Shown one piece after another: positions 53,311 through 62,052 of a DNA stretch of 64,000 bases; position 1 is the first letter of the stretch, and the number at the start of each line of letters is the position of its first letter. The stretch comes from Sphingomonas folli (GTDB lineage: Bacteria; Pseudomonadota; Alphaproteobacteria; Sphingomonadales; Sphingomonadaceae), in contig NZ_JAHXZL010000001.1 of assembly GCF_019429525.1 (NCBI RefSeq), positions 62,001-126,000 on the forward strand, in the 5' to 3' direction. The position numbers were made by a program, and so were the translations under genes. The notes below the pieces were generated by a model. It was not told the origin of the DNA. It saw only the letters and a program-made list of their open reading frames with translations, and did no database searches.

Positions 53311-54042
53311 GTGCATCTCGCCGCCGACGCCTTGATCCTCTCCGCCCGCGCGCACGGCGAGCATGGCGCGGTGGTGCGCGGCTTCACCCGCGACGACGGG
53401 GTGCGCCCCGGCTACGTGCGCGGCGGCCACTCGCGCCGGCTGCGCCCCTCGCTCCAGCCCGGCAACGTCGTGCGCGGCGACTGGCGTGCGCGCAGCGACG
53501 AGCAGCTCGCCGCGCTCACGGTCGAGCTGGTGCACAGCCGCGCGCCGCTGTTCGCGCAGCCGCTGCCCGCCGCCGCGATCGAGTGGCTGTGCGCGCTCAC
53601 CGCCGGCGTGCTGCCCGAGGCGCAGCCCTATCCGCGCCTGCACGACGCGCTCGCCGCGGTGTTCGACGCCATCGAGGCGGCGCCGAGCGCGCAGGGCTGG
53701 GCCGGCAGCGTCGCGCGCTACGAGCTGCTGCTGCTCGCGGAGCTGGGCTTCGGGCTCGACCTGAGCGGCTGCACCGTCACCGGCGCACGCGACGACCTCG
53801 CTTATGTCAGCCCGCGCAGCGGCGCCGCGGTGAGCCGCGCCGGCGCGCTCGGCTATGAGGCGCGGCTGCTCGCTCTGCCCGCGTTCCTGTTCTCGGGCGG
53901 CGCGGCGCGCTGGGACGAGGTGCTCGCCGCGCTGGCGCTCACCGGGCATTTCCTCGCGCGCGACGTGCTCGTCGATCGCCGCCGCGATCTGCTGACCGCG
54001 CGCGATCGGCTGGTGGCGCGGCTCGCGCGGGCGGTTGCGTGA
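53311..54042 (+). CDS. recO: DNA repair protein RecO
   Basis: A 243-residue recombination mediator that loads RecA together with RecR. The N-terminal OB-fold ([34 protein letters not shown]) leads to a helical domain (residues ~85-240). The zinc-binding CxxC of some RecO proteins is absent; a single Cys (LSGCTVTG) remains at the corresponding place, as in other alphaproteobacteria. It starts at GTG 53311. It follows uvrC closely, so two repair genes may share a transcript; leuB comes 28 bp later. Confidence 0.9.
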   Translation: MHLAADALILSARAHGEHGAVVRGFTRDDGVRPGYVRGGHSRRLRPSLQPGNVVRGDWRARSDEQLAALTVELVHSRAPLFAQPLPAAAIEWLCALTAGVLPEAQPYPRLHDALAAVFDAIEAAPSAQGWAGSVARYELLLLAELGFGLDLSGCTVTGARDDLAYVSPRSGAAVSRAGALGYEARLLALPAFLFSGGAARWDEVLAALALTGHFLARDVLVDRRRDLLTARDRLVARLARAVA

Positions 54043-54070
54043 GCGCGCGCGCCGCGCCATGCGGTGCCGC

Positions 54071-55123
54071 ATGACCGACTCCACCCTCATCGCGATCCTG
54101 CCCGGCGACGGCATCGGCCCCGAAGTGACGCGCGAGGCGCGTCGCGTGCTCGAGGCGCTCGACCTCGGCCTCGTCTTCGAGGAAGCGCCGGTCGGCGGCG
54201 CCGCCTATCGCGCGAGCGGCCACCCGCTGCCGCCCGAGACGCTCCGACTGGCCGATCGCGCCGCGGCGGTGCTGTTCGGCGCGGTGGGCGACCCGGCGTT
54301 CGACTCGCTCGAGCGCGCGCTGCGTCCCGAGCAGGCGATCCTGGGCATCCGCAAGCATCTCGGCACCTTCGCCAACCTGCGCCCGGCGCGGATCTTCCCC
54401 GGCCTGGAGGATGCCTCGACGCTCAAGCCCGAGGTGGCGCGCGCGATCGACCTGGTGATCGTGCGCGAGCTCAACGGCGACGTCTATTTCGGCGCCAAGG
54501 GCCGCGGCACGACCGCGGAAGGCAAGCGCGAGGGGCACGACCTGATGCGCTACGACGAGGACGAGGTGCGCCGCATCGCGCGCGTCGGCTTCGAGACCGC
54601 GGCGAAGCGGCGCGGCAAGCTGTGCTCGGTCGACAAGGCCAACGTGCTCGAGACCTCGCAGCTGTGGCGCGACGTGGTGAACGAGGTGGCGCGCGAGTAT
54701 CCGCAGGTCGCGCTCACCCATATGTACGTCGACAATGCGGCGATGCAGCTGGTGCGCGACCCGGGCGCGTTCGACACGATCGTGACGGGCAATCTGTTCG
54801 GCGACATCCTCTCCGACCAGGCTAGCATGTGTGTCGGCTCCATCGGTATGCTGCCGTCGGCCGCGCTCGACGGCGCGGGCAAGGGGCTGTACGAGCCGAT
54901 CCACGGCTCGGCGCCCGACATCGCGGGGCAGGGCCGGGCCAATCCCTGCGCCGCGATCCTGTCGGCGGCGATGCTGCTGCGCCACTCGCTGGGGCAGGAC
55001 GCGGCGGCGGACCGCGTCGAGGCGGCGGTCGCCGCGGCGCTGACGCGCGGGCTGCGCACGCCCGACATGGGGGGCGACGCGACCACCGCGGCGATGGGCG
55101 ACGCGGTGCTGGCGGGACTGTAA
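54071..55123 (+). CDS. leuB: 3-isopropylmalate dehydrogenase
   Basis: A 350-residue NAD enzyme of leucine synthesis that oxidises and decarboxylates 3-isopropylmalate. Signatures: [23 protein letters not shown] at the N-terminus, the substrate-binding [45 protein letters not shown], and the metal- and NAD-site run [16 protein letters not shown] and [17 protein letters not shown] 54071 is the conserved start. The other leu genes are not in the window. A family A repeat lies just beyond the stop. Confidence 0.97.
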   Translation: MTDSTLIAILPGDGIGPEVTREARRVLEALDLGLVFEEAPVGGAAYRASGHPLPPETLRLADRAAAVLFGAVGDPAFDSLERALRPEQAILGIRKHLGTFANLRPARIFPGLEDASTLKPEVARAIDLVIVRELNGDVYFGAKGRGTTAEGKREGHDLMRYDEDEVRRIARVGFETAAKRRGKLCSVDKANVLETSQLWRDVVNEVAREYPQVALTHMYVDNAAMQLVRDPGAFDTIVTGNLFGDILSDQASMCVGSIGMLPSAALDGAGKGLYEPIHGSAPDIAGQGRANPCAAILSAAMLLRHSLGQDAAADRVEAAVAAALTRGLRTPDMGGDATTAAMGDAVLAGL

Positions 55124-55131
55124 GTGCTTCA

Positions 55132-55281
55132 TTCCTCCCCGGTACGGGGAGGGGGACCGCCGGTGGTGGAGGGGGCTGTCCGCGAGCGTCACGCTATGTC
55201 TCCTGTTCCCACCGACGACGCGCGACGTGGCGAGCCCCCCACCGTGCGGCGCACGGTCCCTTCGCCGTGCCGGGGAGGATC
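55132..55281. repeat. Palindromic repeat, family A, copy 2
   Basis: Left TTCCTCCCCGGTACGGGGAGGGGGACCGCCGG, inner GGTGGAGGGGGC...GAGCCCCCCACC pair, right CCTTCGCCGTGCCGGGGAGGATC. It matches the copies at 34754 and 62053 at both ends and in the inner pair; the centre differs. Located between the convergent stops of leuB and the mannosyltransferase gene. Confidence 0.75.
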
Positions 55282-55310
55282 GAGGTCGCGCCGCCTGACG
55301 CGCGCCTCCT

Positions 55311-56552
55311 TCACACCCAGCTCGGGAACCACGTCCAGCGGTGGAAGGCGGCCGCGTGCGCGAGCGGCGCGGCGGTGAGCACCGGCAGGAAGTAGAGCGT
55401 CAGCGCGAAGGCCAGCAGCAGGTACGCCTCGTCCCACCAGCCCAGCCGGTCCCGCCAGTGATCCAGCGCCACCGCCAGCGCGACGCTGAGGAAGACGCTC
55501 GCCGGATAGTAATAATAGTAGAAGCCCAAAGACTTAGGGATGACGGCGAAGATCCCGACCGCGAAGGTCCACAGTACCGCGGGCGCGAGCAGCCGCGCCG
55601 AGCCGCGCTTCACCCAGCCCCGGTAGCACGCCGCGACCGCCGCCAGCCCGCCCCACATGACCGCCGGGTTGCCGAGCAGGATGATGCCGCGCTGCGCGCC
55701 GTCGACGGGCTCGTACAGATACCAGATCGGGCGGATCAGCAGCGGCCAGGTCCACCAGTTCGACTGATAGGTGTGGTGCGGGAGTTTCTGCGTCTGGCGA
55801 AGGTACATGTCCCATTGGAACGGCAGCAGCCGCGCCAGCGTCATCGGCTCGCTGGCGTAGTAGAAGGCGGGAGCGAAGGTCAGGAAATACATCGCCACCG
55901 ACGCGCCGCCCAGCAGCGCCAGCGCGCGGGCGGGGCCGAGCCCCGGCCAGCGTTCCGGCCGCTCGCGCTTCATCATCACGAAGGTCACCGCCGCCGCGGC
56001 GACGTACGGTGCCGCCACCCATTTGCACGCGGTGGCGAGCCCCAGCAGCGCCGCTCCCGCGGTCCAGCGCGCGGCGCTGCCGTCGCGCATCGCCGCGGTG
56101 AGCAGCACGACGCCCCATAGCAGGAAGGCGAGCATGAACGTGTCCAGCATCGCGATCCGCGCCTGGACATAGACGGTGAAGCCCAGCACCGAGAGCAGCG
56201 CGCCGGTGAGCGCGGCGCGGGTGCGCCCGGTCAGCAGCCAGGTCAGCGCGAACACGCCCGCGACCGTCGCGCTCCCCGCCAGCGTCGACATCGCGCGCCA
56301 GCCGAGCGGCACGTCGCCGAACAGCCGCAGCCCCAGCGCGATCAGCTCCTTGGCGAGCAAAGGGTGCTCCATGTTCGCCGGTCCGGTGAGATCGCGCAGC
56401 GCGCGCGCCGCGGGCAGGTAATGGACCTCGTCGAACACCGGCTTGTCGGGCACGGTCACGCGGAACAGGAACAGCAGCTCGGCCGCGAGCGCGATCGCCA
56501 GCGCGAGTAACCGGGGGCGGGGCGTCGTCACCGTGTCGTCGCGCGCGGCCAT
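55311..56552 (-). CDS. PMT-family (dolichyl-phosphate-mannose--protein) glycosyltransferase
   Basis: A 413-residue polytopic inner-membrane glycosyltransferase with about ten hydrophobic helices. The catalytic region of the first loop is clear: VPDKPVFDEVHYLPAARALRDLTGPANMEHPLLAKELI, with the Asp-Glu pair of the GT-C fold and the second acidic loop (QARIAMLDTFMLAFLLWG). It should transfer mannose (or another sugar) from a polyprenyl phosphate to protein Ser/Thr or to another acceptor in the periplasm. It stands alone, divergent from metZ with a family C repeat between. Confidence 0.9.
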   Translation of the reverse strand: MAARDDTVTTPRPRLLALAIALAAELLFLFRVTVPDKPVFDEVHYLPAARALRDLTGPANMEHPLLAKELIALGLRLFGDVPLGWRAMSTLAGSATVAGVFALTWLLTGRTRAALTGALLSVLGFTVYVQARIAMLDTFMLAFLLWGVVLLTAAMRDGSAARWTAGAALLGLATACKWVAAPYVAAAAVTFVMMKRERPERWPGLGPARALALLGGASVAMYFLTFAPAFYYASEPMTLARLLPFQWDMYLRQTQKLPHHTYQSNWWTWPLLIRPIWYLYEPVDGAQRGIILLGNPAVMWGGLAAVAACYRGWVKRGSARLLAPAVLWTFAVGIFAVIPKSLGFYYYYYPASVFLSVALAVALDHWRDRLGWWDEAYLLLAFALTLYFLPVLTAAPLAHAAAFHRWTWFPSWV

Positions 56553-56565
56553 CTATTTCCCCGTT

Positions 56566-56643
56566 CGTGCTCCCGCGCACGCAGGAGCCCCAGGGCCGCG
56601 AGCGTGGCGGGTCATCACCCTGGGTTCCTGCGCACGCAGGAAC
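56566..56643. repeat. Palindromic repeat, family C, full copy
   Basis: CGTGCTCCCGCGCACGCAGGAGCCCCAGGGCCG at the left and CCCTGGGTTCCTGCGCACGCAGGAAC at the right, with the CCAGGG/CCCTGG arms pairing inside. It is the nearest relative of the copy at 23081. Located in the divergent gap before metZ, so it may lie in the metZ leader. Confidence 0.7.
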
Positions 56644-56736
56644 ATTCGGCTTCCTTGCGTCAGCGCCGCCGCCGCGACAAGCCTCACCGCCGCCGCCCCT
56701 TGTCTCTTCGCCTCGCGGGGGGCAAAGCGTGCCGCC

Positions 56737-57942
56737 ATGAAGCGGCGCAGCGGACAGGACCGGTCGGTCACCCAGCATTGGCGTCCCGCCACCCTCGCGG
56801 TGCGCGGCGGGACCGCACGTTCCGAGTTCGGCGAGACCTCGGAGGCGATCTTCCTCACCTCGGGCTACAGCTACGATCGCGCGGAGGACGCCGCGGCGCG
56901 CTTCGCCGGCGAGCAGGAGGGGATGACCTATTCCCGCCTGCAGAATCCCACGGTCGAGATGCTCGAGCACCGCATCGCGTTGCTCGAGGGCGCCGAGGCG
57001 TGCCGCACCATGGCGACGGGCATGGCGGCGATGACCGCGGCGCTGCTGTGCCAGCTGCAGCAGGGGGACCATGTCGTCGCGGGCCGCGCCGCGTTCGGAT
57101 CGTGCCGATGGCTGGTCGATACCCTGCTGCCGCGCTTCGGCATCCAGTCGACCACGGTGGACGCGCGGGACGCTGGCGCGTTCGAGGCGGCGGTGCGGCC
57201 GGAGACCAAGGTCTTCTTCTTCGAGACGCCCGCCAACCCGACGATGGACGTGGTCGACCTCAGAGCGGTGTGCGGGATCGCGCGCGAGCGCGGGATCGTC
57301 AGCGTGGTCGACAATGCCTTCGCCACGCCGGCGCTCCAGCGCCCGCTGGAGTTCGGTGCCGACGTGGTCGCTTACTCCGCCACCAAGATGATGGACGGCC
57401 AGGGGCGGGTGCTCGCCGGGGCGGTGTGCGGCAGCGAGGATTTCGTCACCAACACGCTCCTGCCGTTCACGCGCAACACCGGGCCGACGCTGAGCGCGTT
57501 CAACGCGTGGGTCGTGCTGAAAGGGCTGGAGACGCTCGACCTTCGCATCCGCCGCCAGTCGGAGAACTCGGTCGCGGTCGGTACATTCCTCGAGGGGCGC
57601 GTGCCGCGCATCCTTCATCCCGGGCTGGCGAGCCACCCGCAGCACGCCTTGGCGATGACGCAGATGGCAGCGGCGGGGCCGATCTTCGCCTTCGAGGTGG
57701 CCGATCGCGCGCAGGCGCACGCCCTGCTCAACGCGCTGGAGCTGATCGACATCTCGAACAATATCGGCGACTCGCGCTCGCTGATGACCCATCCCGCCTC
57801 CACCACCCATTACGGCGTCTCGCCCGAGGCGCGTGCCGAGATGGGCGTGACCGAGGGGCTGCTCCGGCTCAACGTCGGGCTGGAGGATCCGCGGGATCTG
57901 ATCGACGACCTCGACCAGGCGCTCCGCCAGGTCGGCCTGTGA
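56737..57942 (+). CDS. metZ: O-succinylhomoserine sulfhydrylase
   Basis: A 401-residue PLP enzyme of the Cys/Met metabolism family that makes homocysteine directly from O-succinylhomoserine and sulfide. Family marks: SGYSYDRAEDAAARFAGEQEGMTYSRLQNPTV, the cofactor Lys217 in YSATKMMDGQGRV, and the C-terminal SLMTHPASTTHYGVSPEARAEMGVTEGLLRLNVGLED. MetZ-type sulfhydrylases of alphaproteobacteria have this ALAMTQM-type region; cystathionine gamma-synthase is the less likely alternative. No SAM riboswitch motif is seen upstream. apaG follows with little or no gap. Confidence 0.93.
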   Translation: MKRRSGQDRSVTQHWRPATLAVRGGTARSEFGETSEAIFLTSGYSYDRAEDAAARFAGEQEGMTYSRLQNPTVEMLEHRIALLEGAEACRTMATGMAAMTAALLCQLQQGDHVVAGRAAFGSCRWLVDTLLPRFGIQSTTVDARDAGAFEAAVRPETKVFFFETPANPTMDVVDLRAVCGIARERGIVSVVDNAFATPALQRPLEFGADVVAYSATKMMDGQGRVLAGAVCGSEDFVTNTLLPFTRNTGPTLSAFNAWVVLKGLETLDLRIRRQSENSVAVGTFLEGRVPRILHPGLASHPQHALAMTQMAAAGPIFAFEVADRAQAHALLNALELIDISNNIGDSRSLMTHPASTTHYGVSPEARAEMGVTEGLLRLNVGLEDPRDLIDDLDQALRQVGL

Positions 57943-57956
57943 GCGGCGCGATCGGC

Positions 57957-58355
57957 ATGGAGGCGCTGTTCCCGCTCGCCGCCACCACCGGCACGGTGAC
58001 GGTGCGCGTCTCGGTCAGCTATCTGCCCGAACAGTCCGAGCCCGCGCGCGGTCGCTGGTTCTGGGCCTATCACATCCGGCTCGAGAACGACGGCGAGGGG
58101 GCGGTGCAGCTGCTCACGCGTCACTGGGTGATCACCGATGGCAACGGCGCGCGCCACACCGTGGAGGGCGAGGGGGTCGTCGGCGAGCAGCCGCTGATCG
58201 CGCCGGGGGCGAGCTACGATTATGTCTCGGGCTGCCCGCTCGCGACGCCGAGCGGCGCGATGCAGGGCAGCTATCGCATGATCGCCGAGGACGGACAGCT
58301 GTTCGACGTCGCCATCCCGCGCTTCGCCTTGACCGCGCCGGCGGTGGCGGAGTGA
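57957..58355 (+). CDS. apaG: Co2+/Mg2+ efflux protein ApaG
   Basis: A 132-residue protein made of a single ApaG/fibronectin-III-like beta-sandwich. The family strands are VTVRVSVSYLPEQSEPARGRWFWAYHIRLENDG, TRHWVITDGNGARHTVEGEGVVGEQPLIAPGASYDYVSG and the C-terminal GAMQGSYRMIAEDG. ApaG has been tied to metal efflux in Salmonella, but its biochemical role is not settled. GTG 57939, overlapping the metZ stop (GTGA), is an alternative start giving 138 residues. The LysR gene overlaps its stop by 4 bases. Confidence 0.93.
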   Translation: MEALFPLAATTGTVTVRVSVSYLPEQSEPARGRWFWAYHIRLENDGEGAVQLLTRHWVITDGNGARHTVEGEGVVGEQPLIAPGASYDYVSGCPLATPSGAMQGSYRMIAEDGQLFDVAIPRFALTAPAVAE

Positions 58356-59143
58356 AGCGCACCCACCTGCCGCTCAACGGCCTGCGCGTGCTCGACGCGG
58401 CGGCGCGCCACCTGTCGTTCACCCGCGCCGCCGACGAGCTGGCGGTGACCCCGGCCGCGGTGGGGCAGCAGATCCGCGCGCTGGAGGACACGCTGGGCGT
58501 CGTCCTGTTCCGCCGTACCACCAAGGGACTGGAGCTCACGCCCGAGGGCGAGGCGGGGCTCGCGCCGCTGCGCCAGGGCTTCCTCGAGTTCGAGGAAGCG
58601 GTGCGCGCGATGCAGGCGGGCCAGTCGTCCAAGTCGCTGACGATCGCGGCGCCGCGCGACGTCACCGAGAAATGGCTGCTGCCGCGCCTCGCCGAGATCG
58701 CGGCGGGCGATGCCGAGCTGCGCTTCGCGCTGGTCGCGGCGGACGACAATGTCGACTTCACCGAGGCGAACCTCGACCTCGCGATCCGCTGGGGCGAGGG
58801 CCCCGGCGCGCTGGAAGGCGAGGCGATCGAGAGCGAGGGGCTGGTCACGGTCGAGCGCGCGGGCGGGGGCGCCGACACGGTGATCCACTGGCCCGGCGCG
58901 CCCGCGGGCGAGGGCGGCGCGCAGGTGCGCGTCGGCGACGCGGGGCTGGCGATCGACGCCGCCGCCGCGGGGCTGGGACGCGCCACCGTACCCGAGCTGC
59001 TCGCGACGCGCGACATCGCTGCGGGCCGGCTGGGTGTGGTCGGGGAGGCGGTGCCGTCGCGGCTCGGCTATTGGCTGATCGCGCCTACCCCGCAGTGGCG
59101 CCAGCGCAAGGTGCAGGCGCTGGTCGAGGCGCTGGGCGGGTGA
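58352..59143 (+). CDS. LysR family transcriptional regulator (GcvA-like), short
   Basis: A 263-residue regulator. The N-terminal winged helix is typical of the GcvA group (LPLNGLRVLDAAARHLSFTRAADELAVTPAAVGQQIRALEDTLGVVLFRRTTKGLELTPEG). The effector domain (from ~90) includes the GcvA-type stretch ANLDLAIRWGEGP. It is 30-40 residues shorter than most LysR proteins, mainly in the second half of the effector domain. The GTG start overlaps the apaG stop (GTGA), and its own stop overlaps the acetyltransferase start (GTGA), so three genes are coupled. Its targets are unknown. Confidence 0.92.
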   Translation: MKRTHLPLNGLRVLDAAARHLSFTRAADELAVTPAAVGQQIRALEDTLGVVLFRRTTKGLELTPEGEAGLAPLRQGFLEFEEAVRAMQAGQSSKSLTIAAPRDVTEKWLLPRLAEIAAGDAELRFALVAADDNVDFTEANLDLAIRWGEGPGALEGEAIESEGLVTVERAGGGADTVIHWPGAPAGEGGAQVRVGDAGLAIDAAAAGLGRATVPELLATRDIAAGRLGVVGEAVPSRLGYWLIAPTPQWRQRKVQALVEALGG

Positions 59144-59670
59144 CGCCGCGGCTCGCGACCGCGCGGCTGGTGCTGCGCGCGCGCGTGCCCGACGACGCGG
59201 AGGCGCTGTTCGCGGCGATGGGCGACCCGGTGGCCATGACCTGGTGGTCGCACGCGCCGGTGGAGTCGGTCGCCGCGCTGCGCGAGCGTTTCGTCGCGCG
59301 CGACGACGGGAGCTGGCGCACCTGGGCGATCACGCGGGTCGACGATGACGTCGCGATCGGCTTCGTCGCGGCGGGTGAGAAGCGCGCCGGCGTGGTCGAG
59401 ATCGGCTATCTGCTGGTGCCCGCGGCACAGGGACAAGGTCACGCGCGAGAGGCGGTGGGCGCCGTCATCGAGCAGCTCTTCGCGGAGGGGTATCGCCGCG
59501 TGTTCGCCGACACCGACCCGGAGAATGTCGGCTCGAACCGCCTGCTCGGTTCGCTCGGCTTCCGGCGCGAGGGCCTGCTGCGCGCCGAGTGGGAGACGCA
59601 TCTCGGCGTGCGCGACACGGTGTTGTGGGGGCTGCTGCGCGGCGAGTGGGTCGGGGCGACCGCGTCGTAG
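59140..59670 (+). CDS. GNAT family N-acetyltransferase (RimJ/RimL-like)
   Basis: A 176-residue acetyltransferase. It starts TPRLATARLVLRARVPDDAEALFAAMGDPVAMTWW, the RimJ-type opening. It contains the acetyl-CoA motif YLLVPAAQGQGHAREAVGAVIEQLF and the C-terminal NVGSNRLLGSLGFRREGLLRAEW. Acceptors in this group are N-termini of ribosomal proteins, antibiotics or small amines; none can be chosen here. The GTG start lies within the LysR stop (GTGA overlap). Confidence 0.9.
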   Translation: MTPRLATARLVLRARVPDDAEALFAAMGDPVAMTWWSHAPVESVAALRERFVARDDGSWRTWAITRVDDDVAIGFVAAGEKRAGVVEIGYLLVPAAQGQGHAREAVGAVIEQLFAEGYRRVFADTDPENVGSNRLLGSLGFRREGLLRAEWETHLGVRDTVLWGLLRGEWVGATAS

Positions 59671-59682
59671 AAGGTTTCCATC

Positions 59683-59792
59683 ACCCTTCCCGCGACCCCG
59701 GCGCTGGCCAGGTCCCAGTCGGGAGGCGGGCGTGAGAAAGCATAAGCCCTCCCGACCGGACCCCCGGCCTGCGCCGGGGAACCAGTCGGAAG
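59683..59792. repeat. Intergenic inverted repeat (GACCCCGGCGC...GCGCCGGGG)
   Basis: CCCTTCCCGCGACCCCGGCGCTGGCCAGGTCC at the left is partly complementary to GGACCCCCGGCCTGCGCCGGGGAACC at the right, with GTCGGGAGGCGGG / CCCTCCCGACCGG as an inner pair. One copy in the window. It lies between the convergent ends of the acetyltransferase and the H1-like gene and may terminate both. Confidence 0.5.
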
Positions 59793-59846
59793 AGGATAGC
59801 TGCGCTCCGTGAGAGGAAGAGCGGCGCGCCGTGCCGCCCCGAGCCC

Positions 59847-60476
59847 TCACTCCGGGACAGTATTCTCGTCGGCGATCTTGGCCTCGAACGACTTACTCGA
59901 GTCGGTGCCGTCGGGCTGGTGCGCGCCGCCGGGCTTGGCGCCCGCCTTGCCCTCGACCTTCGCGCCGACCTTGCCGTCGGGCTTGGGGGTCGGCGCGGGC
60001 AGCGACGGCTGTTTCGGCGAGGAGCTGCGCAGCGACAGCAGCGCCGCGGTCGCCGCCGCGCCGATCGCCGCCACGCCGCCGGCGATCGCCGCCGCGCCCC
60101 ATTTGCCGCCGACCTTGTCCGCGGCGCGCGAGGCCGCCTTGCCGGCGCCGCGCGTGCCGCGCGTGGCGCTCTTGCGCGTGTCGCCTACCGCGCGGGCGGC
60201 GCGCTTGCGCGCGGTGCCGGCGGCACGCGACGCGCTCTTGGTCGCCGCGGTCACCGCCTCGCCCGCCTGTTCCAGCGTCGACGACTCGGACGCGGTCGAG
60301 CGCTTGGCGGCCACGCGGCGCTTCGGTGCGGGCGTGTCGCCCGCGGTCTTGCGCTTGGTCGCGGGCTTGCTCGCCGCGCTCGCGCCGGTCTTGCGCGCCG
60401 CGCGGCGGCGCGGCGTCGCCGGCTTGGACGAGGCCGGCGCGGGGGTCGGCGTATCGCTGCTGTCGTCGGCCATCAT
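59847..60476 (-). CDS. Histone-H1-like Ala/Lys/Arg-rich protein with a membrane segment
   Basis: A 209-residue protein of unknown function. Residues 15-125 are highly basic, rich in Ala, Lys, Arg, Ser and Thr with repeated short motifs (RRRAARKTG, APKRRVAAKRS, RKRAARAVGDTRKSATRG), very like the DNA-binding tails of H1/Hc1 proteins. A hydrophobic segment at ~126-149 (WGAAAIAGGVAAIGAAATAALLSL) would cross the membrane. The rest is Pro/Lys-rich. The basic part could sit in the cytoplasm and hold DNA or RNA at the membrane; that is inference. Two adjacent ATGs (60476, 60473) are possible. A candidate stress promoter lies 31 bases upstream. Confidence 0.7.
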   Translation of the reverse strand: MMADDSSDTPTPAPASSKPATPRRRAARKTGASAASKPATKRKTAGDTPAPKRRVAAKRSTASESSTLEQAGEAVTAATKSASRAAGTARKRAARAVGDTRKSATRGTRGAGKAASRAADKVGGKWGAAAIAGGVAAIGAAATAALLSLRSSSPKQPSLPAPTPKPDGKVGAKVEGKAGAKPGGAHQPDGTDSSKSFEAKIADENTVPE

Positions 60477-60506
60477 CTGCTCCCTGGCGAAATGGTACGG
60501 CCGCGT

Positions 60507-60531
60507 AACGCGCGGCCGCCGCTTCGTTTCC
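60507..60531 (-). promoter_or_regulatory. Candidate EcfG-type promoter for the H1-like gene
   Basis: On the minus strand GGAAA (60531-60527), a 16-base spacer, CGTT (60510-60507), 31 bases before the start. It matches GGAAC-N16/17-CGTT at 8 of 9 bases with the ideal -10. Confidence 0.4.
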
Positions 60532-60548
60532 CCGGGAGTGAGCGGCGC

Positions 60549-61979
60549 TTAGCGGAACGGCGGCTCGTTGAACGCGCGCAGCTTGCGGCTGTGCAGCTTG
60601 GCGCCCTCGCGACGCAGTTCCTCGCACGTCTCGATGCCGATCCGCATATGCTCGCTGATCGCGCGCTCGTAGAAGCGGTTGGCCTGGCCCGGCAGCTTGA
60701 GCTCGCCGTGGAGCGGCTTGTCCGAGACGCACAGCAACGTGCCATAGGGCACGCGGAAGCGATATCCCTGCGCCGCGATCGTCGCCGATTCCATGTCGAT
60801 CGCCACCGCGCGGCTGAGCGAGAAGCGCAGCGCCGAGCGGGCGTAGCGCAGCTCCCAGTTGCGATCGTCGGTGGTGACGATCGTGCCGGTGCGCAGCCGC
60901 CGCTTGAGCGCGTCGCCCGACTGGCCGCTGACCGTCTCGGCGGCGCGCGCCAGCGCCTGCTGCACCTCGGCGATCGCGGGCACGGGGATCTCGGGCGGCA
61001 GCATGTCGTCGAGCACGTGGTCGTCGCGCAGATAGGCGTGCGCGAGCACGTAATCACCGATCCGCTGCGACGGCCGCAGCCCGCCGCAATGGCCGATCAT
61101 CACCCAGGCCTCGGGGCGCATCACCGCGAGATGGTCGCAGATCGTCTTGGCGTTGGACGGGCCGACGCCGATATTGACGAGCGTGATGCCGGTGCGATCG
61201 TCGGCCATCAGGTGATAGGCGGGCATCTGCAGCCGCCGCCACGCGCTGTCGTCGAGCGTCGCTGGGTCGTCGCCGGCCTGGAACAGCACGCCGCCCGGCC
61301 CCGACAGCGCGGTGAAGCGGCTGTCGCCGCCGACCTGGCTCGCGCCCCAGCGGACGAACTCGTCGACGTAGCGGTGATAGTTGGTGAACAGCACGTAGCG
61401 CTGGACATGCTCCGGCGGGGTGCCGGTGTAGTGGCGCAGCCGCGCGAGGCTGAAGTCGGTGCGCAGCCCGTCGAACAGGGCGAGCGGGCGCGTGCCGTCG
61501 ATCGAAGCCCACAGCCCGTCGGCGATCTCGTCGCCGATATAGGCGAGCTCGGTCGTCGGGAACCAGCGCGCCAGCTCGGCGGCGGAGACGGTGTCGAGGC
61601 TCAGCGCGTGGCCGGCGTCGATCACATAAGGGAAGGGGATTTCCTGCGTCCCCGCGACGGCGCTGACGGTGACGTCATAATCCTCGATCAGCAGCGTCAG
61701 CTGCTCGATGAGATAGTCGGCGAAGACGGCTGGCTTGGTGACGCTGATGCGATACTCGCCGGCGCTGACCAGCCGGCCGAAGGAGCGCAGCGGGGTGGGG
61801 CGGTCGTCGCCGCCGGCGAAACGCAGCCGGATCTCGGGGTAGGCGAAGGAGCCGTCGCGCCGGGTCTCGGGCGGGGGCGGCGTGCCCTCGGCGATATAGA
61901 GGGAGATCGCCGCCTTGAGCCGGTCGACCGACGCGCTGTAGAGCCGATCGAGTTCCTGTACGATGTCGTTCGCTGTCAT
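60549..61979 (-). CDS. amn: AMP nucleosidase
   Basis: A 476-residue enzyme that splits AMP to adenine and ribose-5-phosphate, adjusting the adenylate pool. The N-terminal AMN domain (~1-170) is followed by a purine-nucleoside-phosphorylase-like catalytic domain. Active-site stretches include ITLVNIGVGPSNAKTICDHLAVMRPEAWVMIGHCGGLRPSQRIGDYVLAHAYLRDDHVLDD, AVAIDMESATIAAQGYRFRVPYGTLLCVSDKPLHGE. Length agrees with E. coli Amn (484). It starts at 61979 with no near partner; a family A repeat lies upstream. Confidence 0.97.
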   Translation of the reverse strand: MTANDIVQELDRLYSASVDRLKAAISLYIAEGTPPPPETRRDGSFAYPEIRLRFAGGDDRPTPLRSFGRLVSAGEYRISVTKPAVFADYLIEQLTLLIEDYDVTVSAVAGTQEIPFPYVIDAGHALSLDTVSAAELARWFPTTELAYIGDEIADGLWASIDGTRPLALFDGLRTDFSLARLRHYTGTPPEHVQRYVLFTNYHRYVDEFVRWGASQVGGDSRFTALSGPGGVLFQAGDDPATLDDSAWRRLQMPAYHLMADDRTGITLVNIGVGPSNAKTICDHLAVMRPEAWVMIGHCGGLRPSQRIGDYVLAHAYLRDDHVLDDMLPPEIPVPAIAEVQQALARAAETVSGQSGDALKRRLRTGTIVTTDDRNWELRYARSALRFSLSRAVAIDMESATIAAQGYRFRVPYGTLLCVSDKPLHGELKLPGQANRFYERAISEHMRIGIETCEELRREGAKLHSRKLRAFNEPPFR

Positions 61980-62052
61980 TCCCGACGGTTACATTTGCCG
62001 TGTGACCGCGGCAAGTCGTGGCCTGCCACGGAGCTGGTCGCGATGATCAGCC

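Noticed and set aside
56644..56736. SAM-II or other SAM riboswitch before metZ
   Set aside because: Known in alphaproteobacteria at this place, but the GGTGATTTG...CCGGCTTGCAGCC core is not found; only a family C repeat and plain sequence are seen.
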